Below the pieces are notes generated by a model. It did no database searches. It was not told the origin of the DNA and saw only the letters and a list, made by a program, of their open reading frames with translations. DNA of 9,680 bases from an uncultured Gammaproteobacteria bacterium (GTDB taxonomy: Bacteria > Pseudomonadota > Gammaproteobacteria > CAIUAS01): contig CAIUAS010000185.1 in assembly GCA_903897205.1 (NCBI GenBank), forward strand, positions 1-9,680. Reading direction: 5' to 3'. Positions 1 to 6,585 of this stretch are shown here, piece after piece. Numbering within the stretch: the stretch's first letter is position 1; each line of letters begins with the position of its first letter. The position numbers were made by a program, and so were the translations under genes.

Positions 1-221
1 AATAAGTAAAATGGCTTCTCGGATGAAATCTAATCCATACCGGAAAAAAAGTATATTGTGGTGTTTTAAAATGTCGAAATTGCTTGGCAATAAGTTTTAA
101 TAGTTTTTGGCTTATAACCCAGTTTATCAAGATGTAAGACGTAGTCTTCAAATATATAACTAAAATAGCAGTGTTGCATGCGTTTAATGACATGCGGTTT
201 TTTTATATAATTTTCTAACAT
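1..221 (-). pseudogene. Tyrosine recombinase (site-specific integrase), N-terminal part, frameshifted and cut by window edge
   Basis: Reading on the minus strand from the ATG at 221-219 gives 51 residues that begin MLENYIKKPHVIKRM and continue with FEDYVLHLDKLGYKPKTIKTY. This matches the N-terminal SAM-like core-binding region of XerC/XerD-type integrases, especially those carried as tandem integrase genes on mobile elements. A strong ribosome-binding site (AAAGGAGA at 235-228, six bases from ATG) supports the start. The frame stops at 68-66, right after the helix ending AISTF. The sequence beyond stays open to the window edge in a shifted frame (KHHNILFFRYG), so a frameshift near 66-72 is likely. 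No catalytic Arg, His or Tyr lies within the window. Family assignment rests on pattern recognition of a short stretch; the frameshift could also be a sequencing error. Confidence 0.6.
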
Positions 222-270
222 GGGTAGTCTCCTTTGCAGTTAATACTTAATACAAAGGATCTTACCTGTT

Positions 271-376
271 ATTATGCTGAGTTATTTGGCTAGGATTTGA
301 TTTTATTGCTTATAATAATAGAACAATTAACTAGCTGATGTGAACTTACACGACATAATATTAAACTCAGCATAAT
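271..376. repeat. 13-bp inverted repeat at the end of the recombinase element
   Basis: ATTATGCTGAGTT at 271-283 is the exact reverse complement of AACTCAGCATAAT at 364-376, with 80 bp between the arms. The outer arm starts at the base where the IS66 transposase stops matching its family, and the inner arm lies 49 bp before the recombinase start codon. The arms therefore look like the terminal and subterminal recognition sites of the element that carries the recombinase. This role is inferred; the arms are too far apart to be a simple crossover core. Confidence 0.55.
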
Positions 377-689
377 TTCTACCTAAAGCAAAGGGCCGAA
401 TCGCATTCTCCACGGCATTATTGTCTATCATTAATTCGCCCTTATCTAAATACGTTAGCAACGTGTGCCATTGATTTTGTGCATACTGAATGGCTTTTGC
501 TAATGGACTTTGCGGTGGCGCCCCTAAGAAGGTTTTTTCGAGCCAGATTTTAAAGCCATCGATCACGGGTTTGGCTTTTTCCTGACGCAGTTGTGTTATT
601 TCATCCAATGATAATTGTTTTTCTCGGGCTTCTTTTTCAATCCCATAGAGTTGCTTAATGATTTTAACCGCTTCCCAGGCTTTGATCGC
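377..689 (-). pseudogene. IS66-family transposase, C-terminal fragment, truncated at both ends
   Basis: The minus strand encodes about 104 residues typical of the end of an IS66 DDE transposase: KIIKQLYGIEKEAR, then LRQEKAKPVIDGFKIWLE, then IDNNAVENAIRPFALGR. The Glu in VENAIRP lies in the region that supplies the last acidic residue of the DDE triad. An in-frame stop at 692-690 and loss of similarity upstream remove the N-terminal domain and the first two catalytic Asp residues. Downstream, the expected GRKNWLF-type motif is replaced after GR(N) by unrelated sequence starting with the 13-bp inverted repeat, and the frame ends at 329-327. A full IS66 transposase is about 500 residues, so this is a non-functional remnant. 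No IS66 accessory genes (tnpA/tnpB) are present in the window. Confidence 0.85.
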
Positions 690-775
690 TTACCACCAAC
701 TCATTTTTATGAGAGTAGATTCTGTATTTTTAAATTCAGTTCGTCGATAGCAAAGTTTATCTAGAATAAACGAGT

Positions 776-806
776 AACGCAGCAGCAAAGCTAAAGATGC
801 TGCGTT
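776..806 (-). terminator. Hairpin downstream of putA, possible terminator
   Basis: AACGCAGCA at 776-784 and TGCTGCGTT at 798-806 form a perfect 9-bp stem with a 13-base loop, 24 bp past the putA stop. On the putA strand no clean U-run follows, only TACTCGTTTATTCT, so it is either a weak intrinsic terminator or an RNA 3'-end stabilising hairpin. Confidence 0.4.
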
Positions 807-830
807 TGGGACGCTGTGTTTGAAAGAAGT

Positions 831-3800
831 TTATTCTTCCAAACACATTAAAGAAGCATTACCGCCGGCTGCAGTAGTGTTAATGCACAACGCTCGCTCT
901 AAACACAAACGCGGTAAATAATGGGGGCCGCCGGCTTTGGGGCCAGTGCCAGATAAACCTTCGCCGCCAAAAGGTTGTACACCAACCACTGCGCCAATAA
1001 TATTTCGATTTACATAAATATTACCCACTTTTACCCGTTGGCGGATGTACTCGATCGTATCATCAATTCGACTTTGAATACCTAGCGTTAATCCGTATCC
1101 TGTATTATTAATAGTATTAATTACGTTATCTAACTCGTTCGCGGAAAAACGAATAACATGTAGAACAGGGCCAAATACCTCACGCTCTAATTGCGCTAAC
1201 TGATTAATCTCAAATGCACAAGGCGCGAAGAAATTGCCTTGCTGGGTTGGTGCCGATAAATTTATTTGATATAACAATTTCGCTTCTTTTTGCATGCGCG
1301 CTGCATGTGCTTCTAATATGTTTTTTGCATCAACATCGATCACCGGGCCAATATCCGTTTCTAACAAACCAGGATCACCCACTTTTAATTCCGCCATTGC
1401 ACCTGTTAACATTTCAATTAACTTAGGCGCAATTTCTGCTTGCACGAATAATACACGTGCTGCCGAGCAACGCTGCCCCGCACTACCAAATGCAGACGCA
1501 ATAACATCTGCCACTACTTGTTCAAGTAATGCGGAAGAATCCACAATAATAGTATTTTGTCCGCCGGTTTCTGCAATGAAAGGAATTATTGGGCCGGAAC
1601 GATTAGCTAAGGTTTGATTAATTAAACGGGCGGTTTCCGTAGAACCCGTAAACATCACACCTTTTACCCGCAAATCTCCCACCAATTTTGCGCCCACCAC
1701 TTCACCTTTACCTGGTAAAAGATGTAAGGCTTCTTTGGGTATTCCCGCTTCATGTAATAATTGCACAGTAAGTGTGGCAATGATGGGGGTTTGTTCTGCA
1801 GGTTTTGCAATAACCGTATTACCTGCTGCTAATGCAGCGGTTACTTGTCCCATAAAAATAGCTAATGGAAAATTCCAAGGGCTAATACAAGCAATTATTC
1901 CACGTCCGTGCAATGACAATTGATTTAATTCACCGGTAGGCCCTGGCAAATTAATAGGATGGGCTAATTCTTTACGCGCCTGCTCGGCATAATAACGGCA
2001 AAAATCAACTGCTTCACGAACTTCACCCACTGCATCAACAATGGTTTTTCCTGCTTCGCGTACTGCCAGCGCAATAAATTTTGGCATGCGTTGCTCTAAT
2101 AAATCAGCCGCCCTTTCTAAACAGCTTGCGCGATAATCAACACTTTGTTTCTCCCACTCAACAAATGCTTTATCAGCGCTATTTAATGCGCACTCAACCT
2201 GCTCAGCCGTTGCTTTAATTACTGTGCCAATTTGCTGTTGTTTATTACTCGGATCATAAACAGGCTGCGCAGTTCCCGTTGCAAAAACACCATTAATAAG
2301 CGGTGCTGCTTGCCAAGAAGATGCCGATTGAGAATATTCATCTAAAATTTTATCCAACGGCATTAATTCACTGACATTAGTTAAATCAATTCCCAGAGAA
2401 TTTTTTCGCGTAGTCCCATAAATATTAATGGGCAATGGAATTTGTGGATGCGCTTTTTGCAGTAAATTACGCAGCTTTTCAACCGGATCTACAATAATTT
2501 CATCGATAGGAATTGCATCATCAATAATACGATTTACAAAAGAAGTATTAGCGCCATTTTCTAATAAACGCCGTACTAAATAAGCCAATAAATCTTCATG
2601 ACCACCCACCGGCGCATAAACGCGACAAGGTATATCTAAATGTTGTGAACCTACCACTTGATCATATAACGTATATCCCATGCCATGCAGACATTGAAAC
2701 TCAAAATCATGTTGACCACCTGACATTTCTAATACCGCCGCTAAGCTATAGGCATTATGGGTGGCAAATTGACAATATAAAGCATCACGCGCAGCTAACA
2801 TTTTTTTTGCGCAAGCTATGAATGAAACATCCGTTGCTGCTTTACGCGTAAATACCGGATAACCTGCTAATCCTTTTACTTGCGCAACTTTAATTTCCGA
2901 ATCCCAATAAGCGCCTTTAATTAAACGCACCATTATTTTTCGCTTATATTTTCTAGCTAAATCAATTAACCAATCTAATACCGCAGGCGCGCGTTTTTGA
3001 TAAGACTGTACCGCCAAACCAAATCCTTCCCAACCATTTAATGAATCACTGCTATAGACCGCTTCGATAATATCTAATGAAATATCTAAACGCTCCGCTT
3101 CTTCCGCATCGATGGTAAGACCAATATTAACTCCTTTAGCTTGTTCAGCCAGCGCTAATAATTTTGCCGTGACGGCAGGAACAGCAATATCACGTTGTGC
3201 ATATTCATAACGCGGATACAATGCAGATAATTTGACGGAAATACCTGGACTGGCAATAACACCGCGCCCTCTTGCTTCCTCACCGATTTTCCTAATCGCA
3301 TTGCTATAAGATTGAAAATAACGTTCTGCATCTTTAGCCGTGCGTGCTGCTTCGCCTAACATATCGTATGAATAGCGATAACCTTTTTTTTCTCCTATGC
3401 GTGCCCGTTTAAGCGCTTCTTCAATCGTTTGTCCCATGACAAATTGTTGTCCCAGCAACTTCATCGCTTGTTTTGCCGCTTGCCGAATAACCGGTGCGCC
3501 CGCGCGTCCAACAAAGCGCCTTAAAGCACCACGCAACGGTTTTTCACTTATCTCATCTTGATGATAAATTTTACCTGTTAATAACAAACCCCACGTTGCC
3601 GCATTAACAAATAAAGATTCACTTTGCCCTAAATGACTAGCCCAATTAGCATCTGTTAATTTATCACTTAATAGTTTATCGATAGTCTCTTTATCAGGAA
3701 TGCGTAATAAAGCTTCAGCTAAACACATCAATGCAATGCCTTCCGCACTCGATAAATCATACTCATATAAAAATGCATCCAACCCACCACGTTCTAAGCG

Positions 3801-3980
3801 GCGTTTACGTATTTCAGTCACTAATTGACGTGCGGTATCACTAATTTTCGCCAGAGATTCAGTCGGCAAACTTGCCTGCTCAATCAAACGAGCAACGCAC
3901 TGTTCTTCGTCCATACGATAAGCATTAGTTATTGCGGCGCGTGGTAAACTCTCTGATATTAATGGATGTTTAGATAACAT
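831..3980 (-). CDS. putA: Bifunctional proline dehydrogenase / L-glutamate gamma-semialdehyde dehydrogenase PutA
   Basis: PutA oxidises proline to pyrroline-5-carboxylate with FAD, then the semialdehyde to glutamate with NAD+, channelling the intermediate. The protein is 1049 residues from the chosen start. The proline dehydrogenase half (about 120-500) shows SVKLSALYPRYE, MVRLIKGAYWDSEIK and YLVRRLLENGANTSFVNR. The aldehyde dehydrogenase half (about 560-1030) shows SPWNFPLA, FTGSTETAR, the general-base Glu in FIAETGG (about 804), the nucleophile Cys in GQRCSAAR (about 838) and EVFGPV. The ATG at 3980-3978 was chosen because TGAGG lies five bases upstream; GTG/ATG codons at 4013-4008 would add 11 unrelated residues. 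The N-terminal ribbon-helix-helix repressor domain of E. coli PutA (about 1320 residues) and the long C-terminal extension are absent, so this is the short form with no self-repression domain. No frameshift is seen. Confidence 0.97.
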   Translation of the reverse strand: MLSKHPLISESLPRAAITNAYRMDEEQCVARLIEQASLPTESLAKISDTARQLVTEIRKRRLERGGLDAFLYEYDLSSAEGIALMCLAEALLRIPDKETIDKLLSDKLTDANWASHLGQSESLFVNAATWGLLLTGKIYHQDEISEKPLRGALRRFVGRAGAPVIRQAAKQAMKLLGQQFVMGQTIEEALKRARIGEKKGYRYSYDMLGEAARTAKDAERYFQSYSNAIRKIGEEARGRGVIASPGISVKLSALYPRYEYAQRDIAVPAVTAKLLALAEQAKGVNIGLTIDAEEAERLDISLDIIEAVYSSDSLNGWEGFGLAVQSYQKRAPAVLDWLIDLARKYKRKIMVRLIKGAYWDSEIKVAQVKGLAGYPVFTRKAATDVSFIACAKKMLAARDALYCQFATHNAYSLAAVLEMSGGQHDFEFQCLHGMGYTLYDQVVGSQHLDIPCRVYAPVGGHEDLLAYLVRRLLENGANTSFVNRIIDDAIPIDEIIVDPVEKLRNLLQKAHPQIPLPINIYGTTRKNSLGIDLTNVSELMPLDKILDEYSQSASSWQAAPLINGVFATGTAQPVYDPSNKQQQIGTVIKATAEQVECALNSADKAFVEWEKQSVDYRASCLERAADLLEQRMPKFIALAVREAGKTIVDAVGEVREAVDFCRYYAEQARKELAHPINLPGPTGELNQLSLHGRGIIACISPWNFPLAIFMGQVTAALAAGNTVIAKPAEQTPIIATLTVQLLHEAGIPKEALHLLPGKGEVVGAKLVGDLRVKGVMFTGSTETARLINQTLANRSGPIIPFIAETGGQNTIIVDSSALLEQVVADVIASAFGSAGQRCSAARVLFVQAEIAPKLIEMLTGAMAELKVGDPGLLETDIGPVIDVDAKNILEAHAARMQKEAKLLYQINLSAPTQQGNFFAPCAFEINQLAQLEREVFGPVLHVIRFSANELDNVINTINNTGYGLTLGIQSRIDDTIEYIRQRVKVGNIYVNRNIIGAVVGVQPFGGEGLSGTGPKAGGPHYLPRLCLERALCINTTAAGGNASLMCLEE

Positions 3981-3985
3981 ATAAA

Positions 3986-3990
3986 CCTCA
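3986..3990 (-). promoter_or_regulatory. Ribosome-binding site that decides the putA start
   Basis: TGAGG on the minus strand sits five bases before the ATG at 3980-3978. The only Shine-Dalgarno candidate for the upstream GTG/ATG start pair at 4013-4008 is a poor TAGGTG, which favours the shorter PutA. Confidence 0.6.
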
Positions 3991-4043
3991 TTTCTGTTTT
4001 TTCTTACCATCACCTACGCGATGGCGCCAAATTCTGGTGTCCT

Positions 4044-4247
4044 ATGAAAAATTACTTTCTGTTGCTTTCGCTAATAATCATCAACTTTATTTTTACTCCT
4101 AGCTTCGCTGCCAGCGATATTGATAATGGCTTAAAAAATAATGAAGATGTGGTCTCTAATGAAGCGTCGAGTTTGAAAGTATTTATGGATACCCTGCTGG
4201 GAAAAGACACACCGAATACAACTGAAAGCAATGATAACGATTCATAA
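4044..4247 (+). CDS. Small predicted secreted protein, unknown function
   Basis: A 67-residue product starts MKNYFLLLSLIIINFIF and ends its hydrophobic stretch with TPSFA followed by A, a plausible signal peptidase I site near residue 23. The predicted mature part is about 44 residues, acidic and rich in Asn, Asp, Ser and Thr, with one short amphipathic stretch (SLKVFMDTLLG) and no Cys. I do not recognise a family. The gene starts 63 bp from the putA start on the opposite strand, so the two may share a control region. It ends 5 bp before the stop of the convergent icmS. No clear Shine-Dalgarno sequence precedes the ATG, which lowers confidence. The signal-peptide pattern is the main evidence that it is a real gene. 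Confidence 0.5.
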   Translation: MKNYFLLLSLIIINFIFTPSFAASDIDNGLKNNEDVVSNEASSLKVFMDTLLGKDTPNTTESNDNDS

Positions 4248-4252
4248 GGATA

Positions 4253-4591
4253 TTAATCATACATAAGTTCATCAAGTGGCGTCTGCGTACTTGATTTACC
4301 TGACTGAATCAATTCACATAAAACATCGGTCATACACATAAAGCGCAAAACATCTGGCGTAACCTCATCAAACGTAATCTTCACACCTAATAACGCCTTA
4401 TCGGCTTCATTAAATGAAACCCCGATACCGTATCCTAAGCAAAGGGAAGATAGTTGATCAGCACGCCTAGCGATTGCGGGTAATAACCCTGTGTCAGCAA
4501 AAACTTCTTCATAGCTAATAGGGCGATCATTCAACGTGAAATTTGCATTAAGCGCTTTTGAAATAGCACACATTACCCGCGTAATCTCCAC
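4253..4591 (-). CDS. icmS: IcmS, Dot/Icm type IVB secretion chaperone
   Basis: The 112-residue protein closely resembles IcmS of Legionella and Coxiella (about 114 residues). Recognisable stretches are LNDRPISYEEVFADTGLLPAIARRADQL, SLCLGYGIG, a VTPDVLRFMCMTDVLCELIQ segment and the family C-terminus PLDELMYD. IcmS is a small acidic cytoplasmic adaptor. In Legionella it pairs with IcmW and, with DotL and LvgA, presents effectors to the Dot/Icm coupling complex. The start is GTG at 4591-4589 with AGAGG five bases upstream (4601-4597). It lies 31 bp downstream of icmT on the same strand, so the two are probably cotranscribed. IcmR/IcmQ, which follow icmS in Legionella pneumophila, are not present here. 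The recognition is from sequence memory; the level of identity was not computed. Confidence 0.93.
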   Translation of the reverse strand: MEITRVMCAISKALNANFTLNDRPISYEEVFADTGLLPAIARRADQLSSLCLGYGIGVSFNEADKALLGVKITFDEVTPDVLRFMCMTDVLCELIQSGKSSTQTPLDELMYD

Positions 4592-4622
4592 TGATACCTC
4601 TTTTATCTTAATTTATAAAAAA

Positions 4623-4883
4623 CTATTGTTTCCACCAAGGAATCGCAACCTTATGAGGGCCCGCCAAAACATTGCGCAACCAGCGCAAGAATACAATCAG
4701 GCGAAAACCATAGTGCTCTAACAAGCCAAAAAAAGCCATTGTACAAACAGCCAAGATAAAGCTCCACAAACGGATATGCAGTAAAAATAGCAGCAATGGG
4801 AAGGCCGCTCTAGCGTCTACAATAAAGAAACGTGGGCTGCGCGCCGAATCCCGCCAATGGGCTTCCGTCTTAATTCTTGCCAT
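4623..4883 (-). CDS. icmT: IcmT, Dot/Icm type IVB secretion protein (IcmT/TraK family)
   Basis: The product is 86 residues, the usual length of IcmT. It carries the family opening TEAHWRDSARSPRFFIVDARAAFPL, a hydrophobic region at about residues 27-55, and the conserved end FLRWLRNVLAGPHKVAIPWWK. IcmT is a small inner-membrane protein needed for Dot/Icm function; in Legionella it has been linked to pore formation and escape from the host cell. The ATG at 4883-4881 is preceded by AAAGGA, slightly close to the start. A perfect -10 box lies 37 bp upstream. icmS follows at 31 bp. This organisation keeps the ancestral icmT-icmS order, but both flanks hold metabolic genes, not other icm genes. Confidence 0.95.
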   Translation of the reverse strand: MARIKTEAHWRDSARSPRFFIVDARAAFPLLLFLLHIRLWSFILAVCTMAFFGLLEHYGFRLIVFLRWLRNVLAGPHKVAIPWWKQ

Positions 4884-4920
4884 TATCCTTTACACCATTC
4901 AAACTAACATTATTGAGCTG

Positions 4921-4926
4921 ATTATA
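4921..4926 (-). promoter_or_regulatory. Candidate -10 box of the icmT-icmS promoter
   Basis: TATAAT on the minus strand ends 37 bp before the icmT ATG and is a perfect sigma-70 -10 hexamer. No good -35 is found at 16-18 bp; the nearest, TTGTAG at 4953-4948, is 21 bp away. The promoter may therefore depend on an activator, which is speculative. Confidence 0.4.
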
Positions 4927-4973
4927 GCCTAATATCTTAATATATGCCTACAAGATTTCAGCTTGATTAACTA

Positions 4974-4979
4974 TATACT
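4974..4979 (+). promoter_or_regulatory. Candidate -10 box for the crotonase pair
   Basis: TATACT on the plus strand lies 58 bp before the ATG at 5038. It is 5 of 6 to consensus, but the -35 position (about 4951-4956) is poor. It sits back to back with the icmT -10 box, so the 154-bp gap is a divergent promoter region. Confidence 0.3.
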
Positions 4980-5037
4980 TGGGTAGCACTGACGAACAGG
5001 CAACCATCTAATTTAACTAGTAACTAGGAAGTAATTA

Positions 5038-5478
5038 ATGAAATTTTTCAATACGCTCAAAACAACACTCACTGACACGGGTGTTTTACAAATTCATTTA
5101 AACCGCCCTGATAAATTAAATGCCCTTAGTGGCGAATTATTAAGTGAATTGCATGAAATTATTTTGCATGCGCAAACTAACACCTCCATTAAAGCCCTAC
5201 TACTAACAGGTGAAGGCAATAAAGCTTTTTGTGCAGGCGCTGACATCAGCGGTCTAGCCAATATAACAGCACAAGCAATACTACACACTATCTTAGCAAT
5301 GGCGCCACTGGCCATTCGTAGCGTTATGCAAGTTATTGATGTGGGTTATGATTTAACATTAGAAGCGGCTTTACATTTAGAAGCGACCCATTTCGCTTTA
5401 GTCTGTGCGACTGCGGATAAAAAAATAGGCGTAAATGCTTTCTTACAAAAAACAAAACCTACTTTCACTAACCAGTAA
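5038..5478 (+). pseudogene. Enoyl-CoA hydratase (crotonase) with an internal in-frame deletion
   Basis: The reading frame is 146 residues against about 260 for the family. Residues 1-75 match the N-terminal crotonase region: QIHLNRPDKLNALSGELL, then KAFCAGADIS at 63-71, the first oxyanion-hole loop. From about residue 80 it jumps to the C-terminal region: TILAMAPLAIRSVMQVIDVGYDLTLEAAL, then LVCATADKKIGVNAFLQKTKP. The missing middle, about 110 residues, would contain the GGG oxyanion helix and both catalytic Glu positions, so no hydratase activity is expected. The join falls near 5263-5280. The frame is kept and translation signals look intact (AGGAAG upstream of ATG), so a stable shortened protein might still be made. 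The next gene starts 25 bp downstream in the same direction. Confidence 0.8.
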
Positions 5479-5503
5479 TCCCCTAAAAATTTAGGCCATT
5501 AAA

Positions 5504-6565
5504 ATGACCCAGATACCCGAAATTATATTCGACACGATTATTCACAACCATAAGCATTTTGGTTTGATTACACTCAATCGTCCCAAAACGCTTAATGCTA
5601 CGAATTTAAAAATGATTATTGCTTTACACAATCAATTAAAAGAATGGCAAATGAATTCTTCAATTAACGCGGTAATTATTAATAGCAGTAGTGAAAAGTC
5701 TTTTTGTGCAGGCGGCGATATTAGAGAAATTTACGAGCAAAAACAAAAAAACAACCAAGCATTGATAGATTTTTTTTGGCATGAATATCGCTTAAATTAC
5801 TATATTGCTCATTACCCAAAACCTTATATTGCATTATTAAACGGCATTACCATGGGCGGCGGCGTTGGCATTTCCTTTCATGGCAAATATCGCATAGCCA
5901 CTGAATCTCTGCTATTTGCAATGCCTGAAACCAGTATTGGGTTTTTTCCTGATATTGGCAGTTGTTATTTACTATCACGCTGCCCTGGCCAAATTGGCAT
6001 TTATTTAGGCCTTACTGGCGCACGGTTAAATGCAGCGGATACGCATTACTTAGGCTTAAGCAATTATTATATGAAATCTGCTGACTTAAATAATTTAATC
6101 ACAACCCTAGCTGATAATAATTCTAACTCTATTCACGATATATTACTTAGCATCACCACTTCACCACCATCAGCTAAGCTAAGCCATCCTATTAAGTTAA
6201 TTAATGAATGCTTTTGTTTTAATACTGTTGAAGAAATAATCACGGCCTTAACTAAACATTCAAATCCTTGGTGTAGAGAAACCGCAAAATCATTATTAAC
6301 CAAATCCCCCACCAGTTTAAAAATCACCTTAGAGCAATTAAAACGTGCTGCTAAATTAAGCTTAGCTGATTGCTTAATAATGGATTATCGCATCGCAAAT
6401 CACCTATTAAACAAATATGATTTTTATGAAGGCGTACGAGCATTAATTATAGACAAAGACAATCAACCCAATTGGCAACCTGCAAAACTAACCGCAATTG
6501 CAGCAACTGATATTAACGCCTACTTTGAGCCACTCGCTGAACAAGACGAGTTAAGCTTTGATTAA
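5504..6565 (+). CDS. 3-hydroxyisobutyryl-CoA hydrolase-like enoyl-CoA hydratase/isomerase family protein
   Basis: The 353-residue protein has the length and layout of HIBCH-type crotonases, which release 3-hydroxyisobutyrate from its CoA thioester in valine breakdown. Visible motifs are ITLNRPKTLNA (22-32), SFCAGGDIREIYE (66-78), FFWHEYRLN (90-98), YPKPYIALLNGITMGGGVG (104-122) and AMPETSIGFFPDIG (139-152). E142 and D150 occupy the catalytic Glu and Asp positions of human HIBCH, and the GGG at 118-120 forms the second oxyanion loop. The end carries DFYEGVRALIIDKDNQPNW, typical of the family. The catalytic set is therefore complete, unlike the gene just upstream. The ATG has no strong Shine-Dalgarno sequence and may rely on coupling to the upstream frame 25 bp away. 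Substrate choice among related acyl-CoAs cannot be settled from sequence. The gene converges with the permease gene, 20 bp between stops. Confidence 0.88.
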   Translation: MTQIPEIIFDTIIHNHKHFGLITLNRPKTLNATNLKMIIALHNQLKEWQMNSSINAVIINSSSEKSFCAGGDIREIYEQKQKNNQALIDFFWHEYRLNYYIAHYPKPYIALLNGITMGGGVGISFHGKYRIATESLLFAMPETSIGFFPDIGSCYLLSRCPGQIGIYLGLTGARLNAADTHYLGLSNYYMKSADLNNLITTLADNNSNSIHDILLSITTSPPSAKLSHPIKLINECFCFNTVEEIITALTKHSNPWCRETAKSLLTKSPTSLKITLEQLKRAAKLSLADCLIMDYRIANHLLNKYDFYEGVRALIIDKDNQPNWQPAKLTAIAATDINAYFEPLAEQDELSFD

Positions 6566-6585
6566 ATAGCCTTACTTAAAAATGA

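Noticed and set aside
700..713. Small palindrome CTCAT-TTTT-ATGAG next to the IS66 fragment
   Set aside because: Five-bp stem with no U-run and no link to an element end; below the level expected by chance.
1214..1923. Several plus-strand open frames inside putA
   Set aside because: They are antisense shadows of a strongly conserved gene, with low-complexity translations and no start signals.
4022..4029. Palindrome TGGCGCCA between putA and the small secreted-protein gene
   Set aside because: An 8-bp palindrome alone is too short to call an operator, and no second copy lies nearby.
5014..5028. Doublet TAACTAGTAACTAG before the crotonase ribosome-binding site
   Set aside because: Only two 7-bp copies, with no known regulatory motif; likely chance in AT-rich leader sequence.
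5094..5315. Minus-strand open frame across the crotonase remnant
   Set aside because: Shadow of the plus-strand crotonase frame, whose family motifs are clear.
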